A stretch of DNA of 21,510 nt from Clostridiaceae bacterium (GCA_012727625.1 JAAYGP010000134.1:1-21510); one strand, 5' to 3'. Positions 7,815 through 15,597 are shown, numbered from the stretch's first letter. Numbers and translations: made by a program. Notes: generated from the letters alone by a model not told the origin.

Positions 7815-7867
7815 GCAGAATCCTGGCAGAGCTTTAAAAAGCATTAGAATGAGGAGGTATTTGTGAG

Positions 7868-8305
7868 ATGAATATTTATGTAATTTCAGAAGCAGATGAA
7901 CTTTGGACTCCTGTAGCCGACTATGTTGAAACCTGCTCATGGGATGCCTGCGCAAGGATGGCAGCTTTTATGAGAGCAAATAAATTCAACGATTGGGAAA
8001 GAGTTTTTGTTGCTAAGGAAAACGGAATTATCATGGGTTTTTGTGCGCTTGTACAATCAAATTGGTTTCCGGAATATAACCCGTTATTGAAATGGCTTTT
8101 TGTAGATGAAAAATACCGTGGGCAGCGTTTGAGCCAAAAATTGATTGAGGCTGCTGCCGAATATGCAAAACAGCTTGCCTATGATAAGATATTCCTCACT
8201 ACATGGCACAAGGGTCTATATGAAAAATACGGTTTTGAGAAAATATGCGAAAAAGAAGTGAGAGATGGCTATTTTGAGGCAGTATACAGTTTAGATATTA
8301 TATGA
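7868..8305 (+). CDS. GNAT family N-acetyltransferase
   Basis: This 145-residue protein is a compact single-domain GNAT enzyme. WERVFVAKENGIIMGFCAL (43-61) gives the central strands, VDEKYRGQRLSQKLIEAA (79-96) the acetyl-CoA loop in its R-G-x-x-x-S form, and YEKYGFEKICEKE (118-130) the C-terminal LYEKYGF motif. The substrate cannot be told from sequence. The start is an ATG behind GAGGAGG with a rather long spacing of about 10 bases; a nearby GTG is out of frame. It is probably in one transcript with the preceding GNAT gene and ends in the terminator hairpin at 8307-8347. Confidence 0.85.
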   Translation: MNIYVISEADELWTPVADYVETCSWDACARMAAFMRANKFNDWERVFVAKENGIIMGFCALVQSNWFPEYNPLLKWLFVDEKYRGQRLSQKLIEAAAEYAKQLAYDKIFLTTWHKGLYEKYGFEKICEKEVRDGYFEAVYSLDII

Positions 8306-8306
8306 T

Positions 8307-8347
8307 TGATCAATAAATGAAAAAGCTTATTGTTGATCACCCTTTTT
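8307..8347 (+). terminator. Rho-independent terminator after the GNAT gene pair
   Basis: TGATCAA (8307-8313) pairs with TTGATCA (8333-8339) just after the stop codon at 8303-8305, with some extra pairing inside the loop. CCCTTTTT follows at 8340-8347. It separates the GNAT genes from the independently promoted downstream gene. Confidence 0.6.
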
Positions 8348-8358
8348 CAGGGGCGATT

Positions 8359-8408
8359 TAGCTGAGATTGTTGATAAATTAGCTAATTTATGATATTATA
8401 TAGCTAAT
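8359..8408 (+). promoter_or_regulatory. Promoter with three phased TAGCTRA boxes (candidate autoregulatory operator)
   Basis: A good sigma-A-type promoter is visible: TTGATA (8371-8376), exactly 17 bases, TATTAT (8394-8399). TAGCTGA starts at 8359, TAGCTAA at 8380 and TAGCTAA at 8401, exactly 21 bp apart, so all three lie on the same face of the helix. The middle box sits in a 12-bp perfect palindrome AATTAGCTAATT (8377-8388) inside the promoter spacer. The downstream gene starts with a Phd/YefM-like domain, a family known to bind palindromes in its own promoter, so autorepression is likely by inference. Confidence 0.68.
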
Positions 8409-8446
8409 ATGATACGAACCAGCGATTGAGTACCGGGAGTGATAAT

Positions 8447-9169
8447 ATGAGGGTTACTGCCACGGAAGTAAAGAATAACCTGGGGAAATATTTAAAAATC
8501 TCTGAAAATGAGGATGTCATCATTACAAAAAACGGAAAGGAAATAGCTTGCCTTTCAAAATATGATCCCGATGCAAGAAACAAGTATCTCATTTGTGAAT
8601 CATCATCTGTATATTCATCCGGATATTTATTTAAAGGGACATATGAGGATTATACCCGCCTTGTGGAAGACAGCAAGAACAGATACGAATACATAAACGG
8701 AGTGATATATCTCCTTGCATCACCGACTCACAGCCACCAGCTCATATCTTCAAGGATAAACGGCGCGTTTTATAGCTGGTTTAAAGATAAAAAATGCAAG
8801 CCGTTTTATGCACCCTATGATGTCAACATTCTTATAAATGATCAGAAAAACACCGTCCAGCCGGACTTACTGGTTATTTGTGATGACAAAAAAGTGGATG
8901 AAAATGGGAAATACTATGGCACTCCGTCTCTTGTTGTTGAAATCCTTTCTCCATATACAAAAAACAAGGATATGATTGCAAAGCTTGAGCTTTATATGAA
9001 AGGCGGCATTGGAGAATACTGGATAGTAAACCCGGAAAGCAAAGGAGCGTTTGTATACACATTTAAAGATAAAAATATTGACGTTGTCAGGGCATACAAA
9101 GGTAATGACACAATACAGTCCGTTTATTTCGGAGGGTTGAATGTTAACCTTGGCGATGTATTTGAGTAA
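8447..9169 (+). CDS. Single-chain Phd/YefM-type antitoxin domain fused to Uma2-type (PD-(D/E)XK) nuclease domain
   Basis: The 240-residue protein begins with a textbook Phd/YefM N terminus: VTATEVKNNLGKYL (3-16) followed by EDVIITKNGKEIACL (22-36). From about residue 60 it is a Uma2/DUF820 domain with YEYINGVIYLLASPTHSHQ (80-98), QPDLLVICD (138-146), GTPSLVVEILSPYT (158-171) and ELYMKGGIGEYWIVNP (181-196). The nuclease-fold active-site candidates Asp140, Glu165 and Lys179 are all present. The ATG at 8447 is chosen because GGGAG lies just before it and the Phd motif starts right there; an upstream in-frame TTG at 8426 would add only seven residues. It has its own promoter with repeated boxes. 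The Uma2 fold is known from sequence and structure, but its function is poorly established. Confidence 0.88.
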   Translation: MRVTATEVKNNLGKYLKISENEDVIITKNGKEIACLSKYDPDARNKYLICESSSVYSSGYLFKGTYEDYTRLVEDSKNRYEYINGVIYLLASPTHSHQLISSRINGAFYSWFKDKKCKPFYAPYDVNILINDQKNTVQPDLLVICDDKKVDENGKYYGTPSLVVEILSPYTKNKDMIAKLELYMKGGIGEYWIVNPESKGAFVYTFKDKNIDVVRAYKGNDTIQSVYFGGLNVNLGDVFE

Positions 9170-9276
9170 ACGCATTTAATTCCTATTATTGTAACCAGAC
9201 TGAGATGAGCAGCGAGTGTATTGTACTATTTGAACCCTGGAATTTAGGCAATACGATTACTGGAGGATAAGCTTGC

Positions 9277-9861
9277 ATGATTATCTTCGAACAGCAGGTT
9301 CTATTCATAACAGCCATACCACTTTGGCTTCTATACCGGATAATAAATTACTTTATTAGAATAAGAAAGAATGAAGAGTTTCAGTTAAAAAGAGAGCTAT
9401 TGCTAAACGCTTTCTTTTTATACTGTCTGGCTGTTATTGGGTTAACCTTTTTCCCGCTTTTCATCGGAAATGGTATGGCAGGAACGTATTTCAACATAAA
9501 CTATATACCTGTTGTGAGTACCCTGAATGCTATAAAAAGGATTCAGGATTCAAGAGTCTCCGATTATATGCTGAAATTTTGGATTCGAAATATAGGCGGG
9601 AATCTGGTATTGCTCCTACCAATGGGTTTATTTCTTCCTATTTTTTGGGACAGGTTCAGAAAGATAAAGACGATAGCATTAGCAGGCTTTTCTATATCTC
9701 TTACCATTGAAATTTTGCAGTTACTGTCTGCTTTTATAGGCAATGCAAGGACATTTGACATAGATGACATAATATTAAATACAACTGGTGCAGTTACATG
9801 TGGGGAATATTCTAAAAAAGTCCGGATGCACCAACCGCACATCATTAACTCTTCTGTTTAA
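9277..9861 (+). CDS. VanZ-family membrane protein
   Basis: This 194-residue protein starts with a hydrophobic helix (LFITAIPLWLLYRIINYF), then LLNAFFLYCLAVIGLTFFPL, then the VanZ signature region: NIGGNLVLLLPMGLFLPIFW, a helix ending SLTIEILQLLS, and RTFDIDDIILNTTGAV. VanZ relatives are integral membrane proteins; the founder gives low-level teicoplanin resistance, while most members have no known role. After NTTGAV the family usually continues into a last membrane helix, but here the end is polar (TCGEYSKKVRMHQPHIINSSV), suggesting a C-terminal deletion or frame change. GGAGGAT precedes the ATG at good distance. A truncated copy of its 5' end occurs at 9955. Confidence 0.85.
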   Translation: MIIFEQQVLFITAIPLWLLYRIINYFIRIRKNEEFQLKRELLLNAFFLYCLAVIGLTFFPLFIGNGMAGTYFNINYIPVVSTLNAIKRIQDSRVSDYMLKFWIRNIGGNLVLLLPMGLFLPIFWDRFRKIKTIALAGFSISLTIEILQLLSAFIGNARTFDIDDIILNTTGAVTCGEYSKKVRMHQPHIINSSV

Positions 9862-9954
9862 CGGTAAAAACAAATAATCAATGATTTATAGAGCAAGCAG
9901 TATATATATGATCCTTAAGATTTAAACTATATAATAGCGGGATGTAAACCTGAC

Positions 9955-10051
9955 ATGATTGTCATTGATCGACAGTTTCTATTAATTGCAGCCATATCAC
10001 TTTGGCTTCTTTACAGGATAATAAATTGCTTTCCTGGAAAAAGAAAGAATG
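9955..10051 (+). pseudogene. Truncated VanZ-family paralogue (5' remnant)
   Basis: About 30 codons closely match the start of the intact VanZ gene at 9277: both share LWLLYRIIN and a KRKN/RKN segment, and the DNA is near-identical across much of the stretch ending in AAAGAAAGAATGA. Directly after this the sequence changes to a fragment of the mobile element at 10052-10140. The open frame runs on to 10149, but its end (PTGMCPPERTTSL and so on) is element sequence, not VanZ. The remainder of the gene is gone, probably deleted during or after the insertion. Confidence 0.75.
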
Positions 10052-10140
10052 ACCCAACAGGGATGTGCCCACCGGAACGCACCACAAGCCTCAACCCACA
10101 TGACCACCCGCTACTTCTGCATGTACCTCTGAACAGTAAC
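10052..10140. mobile_element. Decayed fragment of the 303-bp MITE-like element
   Basis: ACCGGAACGCACCACAAGCCTC here corresponds to the segment around 7067-7088 of the intact copy, with one or two changes. The right end CCTCTGAACAGTAAC (10126-10140) differs from the intact inverted repeat at one base. The reverse complement of 10106-10140 matches the left end of the intact element for about 33 positions, so the original inverted repeats were longer than 15 bp. The other end is missing. A partial second end, CCTCTGAATA, follows at 10143-10152. No target duplication can be seen. Confidence 0.7.
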
Positions 10141-10179
10141 TCCCTCTGAATACGTTTTTCTATACATGCTCCAAACAGG

Positions 10180-10209
10180 TTGACAGGAAACATACCGTAT
10201 GGGTATACT
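10180..10209 (+). promoter_or_regulatory. Promoter of lspA-rluD
   Basis: A perfect -35 TTGACA (10180-10185) is followed by an 18-base spacer and TATACT (10204-10209), 30 bases before the lspA start. ATACC (10192-10196) and GGTAT (10202-10206) form a small inverted repeat overlapping the -10 box. The mobile-element remnant ends about 28-40 bases upstream, so any older upstream control region was probably replaced. Confidence 0.72.
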
Positions 10210-10238
10210 GAAATGGTCATGGAGAAAGGGGAAATAAA

Positions 10239-10757
10239 ATGCTCTGGTTTGTTATGATTGCATTACTGGTTATATTGGATCAGTTTACCAAACAATATGT
10301 TAGGGATAATTTATCCTTGCTTCAATCAAATGTGGTTATAAAAGACTTTTTTTATATCACCCATGTGGAAAATACAGGGGCTGCTTTCGGAATACTGAAA
10401 GACGCAAGAATATTTCTTATAACCCTTACAGTTATAGCTGCCGCTGTCTTAATTTATTTGATGGTTAAGAACAGATCAAAAATGATGAGGTTATCAATTG
10501 CCTTTATATTGGGAGGAGCATTCGGAAATCTTATAGATCGGGTGTTCCGGGGCAGAGTGACAGATTTTCTGGAATTTGATGTCTGGATTTGGAAAGACTA
10601 TCCCGTGTTTAATATAGCAGATGTATGCGTTAATATAGGAGCTGGCTTGTTGTTTATTTATTTGATCTTTATTTACAAGGAACCGGATGCTGCAAGTGAA
10701 AAACAAAAGCCGGAGGTTTCGGAAGTCGTGCCGGGTGACTGTGGAAATGGAGAATAG
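10239..10757 (+). CDS. lspA: Lipoprotein signal peptidase (signal peptidase II)
   Basis: This 172-residue membrane aspartyl protease removes signal peptides from diacylglyceryl-modified prolipoproteins. Four hydrophobic segments are visible. Family motifs are Asp14-Gln15 near the first helix, VENTGAAFG (43-51), GGAFGNLIDR (92-101), GRVTDF with catalytic Asp109, and FNIADVCVNIGA with catalytic Asp128. The last 25 residues are polar (EPDAASEKQKPEVSE), a tail not needed for the core. GAGAAAGGGG precedes the ATG. It overlaps the pseudouridine synthase gene, an arrangement common in Firmicutes (lspA-ylyB in Bacillus). Its substrates here would include the two lipoproteins encoded further along the window. 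Confidence 0.95.
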   Translation: MLWFVMIALLVILDQFTKQYVRDNLSLLQSNVVIKDFFYITHVENTGAAFGILKDARIFLITLTVIAAAVLIYLMVKNRSKMMRLSIAFILGGAFGNLIDRVFRGRVTDFLEFDVWIWKDYPVFNIADVCVNIGAGLLFIYLIFIYKEPDAASEKQKPEVSEVVPGDCGNGE

Positions 10758-11667
10758 AAAATCTTTCATATTTGATATAGAAGAAGATGATGAAGGGCTC
10801 AGGCTGGATGTTTTTCTTGCCGGGAACCTGCCGGATGTTTCAAGAAGCTACATTCAGAAGCTTATTGATGCAGGGCATGTCAAAGTAAATGGCAAAAATG
10901 CAAAAAGCAAGTTAAAAACTGTTTCCGGAATGAAAATCTCGGTGGACTTACCTGATCCTAAGCCTCTGTCAGTTATCCCTCAAAACATTCCCCTGGATAT
11001 TATTTACGAGGACAAGGATATTTTAATTATCAATAAACCAAAAAACATGGTAGTGCATCCAGCTCCGGGTAACTTCAGTAATACCCTGGTGAATGCTCTT
11101 TTATATTATTGCGGGGATCTTTCGGATATAAACGGAGTTATCCGCCCGGGAATTGTTCATCGTATTGATAAGGATACCACGGGACTTATTGTTGTGGCAA
11201 AAAACAACAAGGCTCACCTGGGGTTGGCAAAACAGCTTGAAGATCACAGTATGCAGCGTATTTACGAAGCAATAGTGGAAGGAGAAATAAAAGAAGAAAA
11301 GGGTACTTTAGACGCACCAATAGGAAGACACCCCGGCGATCGCAAAAAAATGGCCGTAACGCCTGGAAAGGGCAGGGAAGCCATCACTCATTTTGAGGTT
11401 ATTAATCGTCTTTTTAAGGCAACTCATGTAAGATGCAGGCTTGAAACAGGCAGAACTCATCAGATAAGGGTTCATATGCAATATATACGGCATCCTGTCT
11501 ATGGAGATCCTTTATATGGTACTTTCAGCAAAAAATCAACTTGTGACGGGCAGGCACTTCATGCCCGAATTCTTAAATTAACACATCCCGCCACAGGTAA
11601 AACCATGGAGTTTGAAGCACCTCTGCCGGATAGCTTTACAGAACTTTTAAGAAAGCTTTCACGATAA
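10747..11667 (+). CDS. rluD: RluD-family 23S rRNA pseudouridine synthase (RluA superfamily, S4 domain)
   Basis: This 306-residue enzyme isomerises uridine to pseudouridine in RNA. An S4 RNA-binding domain (about residues 16-70, LRLDVFLAG...SRSYIQKLIDAGHVKVNG) precedes the catalytic domain. The catalytic motif HRIDKDTTGL (138-147) carries Asp141; later blocks ETGRTHQIRVHM and HPVYGDPLYG are also present. Length fits the RluD/YlyB group. The ATG at 10747 overlaps the end of lspA by 11 bases, which suggests coupled translation; a longer in-frame start at 10687 lies deep in lspA and adds basic residues with no family match. Exact target uridines cannot be told from sequence; RluD is the nearest functional name. 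Confidence 0.92.
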   Translation: MENRKSFIFDIEEDDEGLRLDVFLAGNLPDVSRSYIQKLIDAGHVKVNGKNAKSKLKTVSGMKISVDLPDPKPLSVIPQNIPLDIIYEDKDILIINKPKNMVVHPAPGNFSNTLVNALLYYCGDLSDINGVIRPGIVHRIDKDTTGLIVVAKNNKAHLGLAKQLEDHSMQRIYEAIVEGEIKEEKGTLDAPIGRHPGDRKKMAVTPGKGREAITHFEVINRLFKATHVRCRLETGRTHQIRVHMQYIRHPVYGDPLYGTFSKKSTCDGQALHARILKLTHPATGKTMEFEAPLPDSFTELLRKLSR

Positions 11668-11864
11668 AGTAGTCTATCTGTGATTTGGAAATATAGCTCC
11701 TCAAAATGAAAATGCAATTCTTTCTTCAGCTTTTTCAAAATATCAGTGATTATCCCGTAACCAGGAATGATTCAGTTCACTTAAACCGAATATCACTTTT
11801 AAAAACGCAATATAAGCAGCGCAGCAAAATGCGCAGTAAACTTGCAAAGAAATTAAAAGGATGT

Positions 11865-12803
11865 CTACCTTTCCTCGCGGAAATATGGATTTCCGAGGTC
11901 CTTGGGCGGCGTATGCCTGCTACTTTTCCGTATTGAGCCTATGATAATAACAATAATTGTGGCCAAATAGGGCATCATTCTTAAAAAGTACTGGTTTACC
12001 GGTATGTTAAGAGACTGGATTCTGAACCCTAAAATATCCAGTCCACCAAACAGTATTGCACCGCCTATGGCCTTATACGGATTCCAGGAGGTGAAAATAA
12101 CAAGGGCTACGGCAATCCATCCGCGGCCGGAGGTAATATTCTCCTGCCATGAGGGAACATAGACCAGTGAAAGGTATGCTCCGCCAAGACCACACAGAGC
12201 GCCACCCAGAAGAATGTGAATGTATTTGTATAATGTTACGTTTATTCCGGAAGCATCCGCTGACGCTGTGCTTTCTCCGACTGCCCTCAGATTAAGCCCC
12301 GGACGGGTTTTGAAAAGATAAATGCCTGAAAGAATCGCTGAGACAAAACCAAGGTATACAAAAAGGTCCTGCTCTAAAAATATTGATAAAAACGGTCCCA
12401 ATACAGGTATTTCATGCAAAAAGGGAATGGACAACGGTTTAAAATGCCGGCTGAAATCTTCCGGCAGAACCATACCCATCAATTTCTGCCCGTGAAATCT
12501 TGCAAGTCCGGTACCGAATATTGTAAGCGTAAGCCCTGTCACAACCTGATTTGTTCTTAGTGTGACAGTCAAAAAAGCGTAAATAAGCGCGCCGAGGCTT
12601 CCGAATATCATGGCAAAAAGCAGCGCTATAAAGGGGTTATTGCTGTATATAGCAGCCTGAAACCCAGCCACGGCTCCTAAAAGCATCATTCCTTCAATTC
12701 CGAGATTCAAATTTCCGACACGCTCATTAAACATAGCTCCCAATATGGCAAACAGCAGCGGTGTTCCTGCAATAACCGCGCTTTTTAAAAACAAAATCAG
12801 CAT
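11865..12803 (-). CDS. Purine nucleoside-type ABC transporter permease 2 (NupQ/YufQ-like)
   Basis: This 312-residue multi-pass protein is the second permease of a BMP-type importer. Visible family features are GAMFNERVGNLNLGIEGMMLLGA near the N terminus (the conserved E-R-x-G-x-x-N-x-G-x-E-G signature), the coupling loop LRAVGESTASADASGINV, and a C-terminal hydrophobic run followed by a basic tail. Its start overlaps the end of the upstream permease by 7 bases, behind GGAGGTG. It is the last gene of the xpt operon. Substrates of relatives are purine nucleosides such as guanosine, inosine and adenosine; here the xpt neighbour supports purines. Confidence 0.9.
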   Translation of the reverse strand: MLILFLKSAVIAGTPLLFAILGAMFNERVGNLNLGIEGMMLLGAVAGFQAAIYSNNPFIALLFAMIFGSLGALIYAFLTVTLRTNQVVTGLTLTIFGTGLARFHGQKLMGMVLPEDFSRHFKPLSIPFLHEIPVLGPFLSIFLEQDLFVYLGFVSAILSGIYLFKTRPGLNLRAVGESTASADASGINVTLYKYIHILLGGALCGLGGAYLSLVYVPSWQENITSGRGWIAVALVIFTSWNPYKAIGGAILFGGLDILGFRIQSLNIPVNQYFLRMMPYLATIIVIIIGSIRKSSRHTPPKDLGNPYFREER

Positions 12804-13876
12804 GCTTTGGCACCTCCGTTGGAAACAGGTTTTTTCGCGGTGAAACGAACCTTATATCTTACAAAAAATTCACTGCCGAGTATGCAGAATAAGATCATGC
12901 CCTGAAGAACATCAGCGGCAGACGACGGTATCTGCAGCGCAGATTGTATATAAGATCCGCCTTGCAGCAATATGGCGAACAGGAAAGATACCAGCAGGGC
13001 CCAGGGAGCACTGAGTCCGGACAACCATGCTGTTATTATTGCTGTATTGCCATAACCGCTTGATACATTGAAAGTTAATGTTTTATTAACGCCTGAGGTT
13101 TGTATAACTCCGGTGATACCGCACAAACCACCGGATATAAGCATTGCTGTAATTATTACACTAAAAACGTCCATACCGGCATATTTGGCTGTTGCTACGC
13201 TTTCACCGACAACAGCAATTTCAAACCCCTTTTTTGTTTTCTTCATGAACCAGGTAATAACAACAACAAGTACAAGAGATATAATCAATCCTGCGTGAAT
13301 ACCGAAAATTTGCGGAAGCAGTGCCTCCTTCGGAAAGTTTGGAATTTTCGGGAATCCCATGTTTTTCGGATCCCTCCAGGGCCCGTATTGCAGGTATGTT
13401 ATCCATTGGATGGCTATATAATTGAGCATCAGGGTCATTATGGTTTCATTGGCTCCGAATCTGGCTTTGAAAAAGGCCGGGATAAAAGCCCAGAGCCCTC
13501 CGGCTAAAAATCCGACAATAAACATAACGGGCAGCACAAGGAAAGACGGAATCCAGTCAACCTTAAGAGCTATAAAGCTTGCGTCGAAAGCTCCCATCAG
13601 GATCTGGCCTTCGCCGCCGATATTCCACAACTTCATTTTAAACGCTATTATAATTCCAAGGGATGCGATGGTAAGAGGAATCATCTCAAGCAAGGTAGCT
13701 TTTATACGTATATTTGAACCCAAAGCGCCTTTAATCATATTTGAGAAGACCACCAGGGGATTATACCCCAGCAATGTAATGAGAAAACTTGAAACAACTG
13801 CCGCTGCCATTATTGCAATAACACGTATAGTTATTACCTGTTTAATTGATGTGCCTGGCCGGTTTATAATCTGCAT
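12797..13876 (-). CDS. Purine nucleoside-type ABC transporter permease 1 (NupP/YufP-like)
   Basis: This 359-residue membrane permease contains the family motif FKMKLWNIGGEGQILMGA, the GANETIMTLMLNYIA segment and the coupling loop AVVGESVATAKYAGM, followed by further helices. The start at 13876 is set by AAAAGGAGGAACACTT directly before the ATG; the open frame extends upstream through the end of the ATPase gene but that part is out-of-frame overlap. It overlaps the upstream ATPase gene by 13 bases and the downstream permease by 7, so translation is tightly coupled. With its partner it forms the membrane channel of a CUT2-like purine importer. Confidence 0.9.
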   Translation of the reverse strand: MQIINRPGTSIKQVITIRVIAIMAAAVVSSFLITLLGYNPLVVFSNMIKGALGSNIRIKATLLEMIPLTIASLGIIIAFKMKLWNIGGEGQILMGAFDASFIALKVDWIPSFLVLPVMFIVGFLAGGLWAFIPAFFKARFGANETIMTLMLNYIAIQWITYLQYGPWRDPKNMGFPKIPNFPKEALLPQIFGIHAGLIISLVLVVVITWFMKKTKKGFEIAVVGESVATAKYAGMDVFSVIITAMLISGGLCGITGVIQTSGVNKTLTFNVSSGYGNTAIITAWLSGLSAPWALLVSFLFAILLQGGSYIQSALQIPSSAADVLQGMILFCILGSEFFVRYKVRFTAKKPVSNGGAKAC

Positions 13877-15405
13877 AAGTGTTCCTCCTTTTCCAGAGCT
13901 GTCAGTGATTCTCCTGCCATCAGAAGACCAAGCCCTTCCTTTGTGATGCTTTTGCTTTCCACAATGCCGGTAATTCTGCCGTCGCAAAGCACCATGATTC
14001 TGTCACAAAGCTCAATTAAGACGTCAAGATCCTCACCTATATACAGGATGCCAACACCTTTTTGCTTTTGTTCCTGTAAAAGATCATATATATTGTATGA
14101 GACACCTATATCCAGCCCTCTTGCAGGATACGCAGTAATCAGAAGACGTGGGTTTGAATCTATTTCACGTCCCAGTAAAACTTTCTGTATATTTCCTCCG
14201 GACAGTTTCCGGATTGGTGTTGAGAGGCCTGGTGTCTGAATATTCAACCGTTTTCTAACCCGTTCGGCTTTTTGTCTTGCGGGTTTTCTGTCTATTGCAA
14301 TTCCGGGTTGGTTTACATAATCTTTCAAGAGCATATTATCCACCATATCCATAGAAGGAATAAGACCCATGCCAAGCCTGTCCTCAGGAATAAAACTCAT
14401 ACTGATGCCTTTGCGGATAATCTCCCGGGGATTTAAGCCAACGATATTTTCATCTTCAAAGACAATACTTCCGCTTTCCACAGGGTAAAGACCCGCAATG
14501 CTTTCACACAGCTCTTTCTGGCCGCTTCCCGCGACTCCTGCCACGCCTAAAATTTCTCCCCCGTATAAATCAAAAGTAACATTATCAAGAACCTTAACCT
14601 GGTGTTCACCTAAAACCGTCAGGTTTTTTACTTCAAGCATCAGATTTCCCTTTTTGGACGGCAGCCTTTCAATTGTAAGATCCACGGGTTTCCCTACCAT
14701 TAATTCGGTCAGCTCGCGATAGTTTGTAGATTGAGTATCAAGTGTAGCGATAGTTTCACCCTGTCTTAGAACTGTAACACGGTCCGATATGGTCATAACT
14801 TCATTCAGCTTGTGTGTAATGATTATTACAGCACATCCGCCTTTGGCAAGGTTTCTAAGTATTACAAACAGCTTTTCTATTTCCTGGGGTGTAAGAACAG
14901 CGGTTGGCTCATCCAGGATCAATATCTTTGCGCCTCTGTATAAAACCTTGATAATCTCCACTGTCTGTTTTTCACTTACCGACATATCGCTTATTTTCTT
15001 TGAAAGATCAATTAATAGGCCATAATTCTCCATAACCTTTTGTATTTTTTTTAATGCTTCTTTTTCGGAAAGAAATAAAGAACCTTTTTCAGACAGGAGA
15101 ATATTTTCAGCGGCGGTAAGAACATCAATCAGTTTAAAATGCTGGTGAATCATTCCGATCCCAAGCTCGAAAGCCTGTCTCGGAGAATGGATTTTGACCG
15201 GTTTACCATATATTTCAATACTGCCGGCGTCGGGAGTGTATATACCCGACAGCATATTTACAAGAGTACTTTTTCCGGCTCCGTTTTCACCGAGCAAAGC
15301 ATGAATTTCCCCCTGGTTTACTCTGAAATTAATATTGCGGTTGGCACGTATAACTCCAAAGGTTTTACAAATATTATTCATTTCAACAAAGACTGTCTTT
15401 TCCAT
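13864..15405 (-). CDS. Purine nucleoside-type ABC transporter ATP-binding protein (NupO/YufO-like)
   Basis: This 513-residue protein has two nucleotide-binding domains. Domain 1 is complete: Walker A GENGAGKST (39-47), the family-typical MSVSEKQTVEI in place of the usual signature (141-151), and Walker B ILILDEPTAVLTP (161-173). Domain 2 has a degenerate Walker A (GVAGSGQKE), a good LSGGNIQKVLLGRE signature and a degenerate Walker B (LLITAYPARGLDIG, lacking the Asp-Glu pair), as usual in this family, so one ATP site is probably weak. The ATG at 15405 has AAAGGAT upstream; longer in-frame starts lie in the structured intergenic region. A 246-base gap with two hairpins separates it from the binding-protein gene upstream. 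Confidence 0.9.
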   Translation of the reverse strand: MEKTVFVEMNNICKTFGVIRANRNINFRVNQGEIHALLGENGAGKSTLVNMLSGIYTPDAGSIEIYGKPVKIHSPRQAFELGIGMIHQHFKLIDVLTAAENILLSEKGSLFLSEKEALKKIQKVMENYGLLIDLSKKISDMSVSEKQTVEIIKVLYRGAKILILDEPTAVLTPQEIEKLFVILRNLAKGGCAVIIITHKLNEVMTISDRVTVLRQGETIATLDTQSTNYRELTELMVGKPVDLTIERLPSKKGNLMLEVKNLTVLGEHQVKVLDNVTFDLYGGEILGVAGVAGSGQKELCESIAGLYPVESGSIVFEDENIVGLNPREIIRKGISMSFIPEDRLGMGLIPSMDMVDNMLLKDYVNQPGIAIDRKPARQKAERVRKRLNIQTPGLSTPIRKLSGGNIQKVLLGREIDSNPRLLITAYPARGLDIGVSYNIYDLLQEQKQKGVGILYIGEDLDVLIELCDRIMVLCDGRITGIVESKSITKEGLGLLMAGESLTALEKEEHLCRL

Positions 15406-15500
15406 AACTACATCCTTTAACGATCTTTTTGTAATATAAGTCTTTTTGCCCGGCTTACCAGGCAGGTGAGTTGCAATATAATAATATGTTGACATGTAAT

Positions 15501-15568
15501 ATTGTCATTGCTGTCCGGGAAGCCAATCCAGGCATCAAAGGCCATTCTTTCCGGATAGCAATAACAAT
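15501..15568 (-). other. 18-bp inverted repeat upstream of the transporter ATPase gene
   Basis: Bases 15501-15518 and 15551-15568 are complementary at 16 of 18 positions (plus a possible G-U pair), around a 32-nt loop. No T-run follows on the minus strand. It lies between the binding-protein gene and the ATPase gene and could stabilise mRNA ends or tune expression. Its 3' arm CCGGATAGCAAT resembles CCGGTAGCAAT at 91-101, which may be chance or a shared repeat. Confidence 0.5.
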
Positions 15569-15597
15569 CGGCATTTAAACAACGGATGTTTCAGTTT

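Noticed and set aside
13877..13987. Upstream extension of the first purine permease
   Set aside because: It only reads the ATPase gene in the wrong frame; the good ribosome site is just before 13876.
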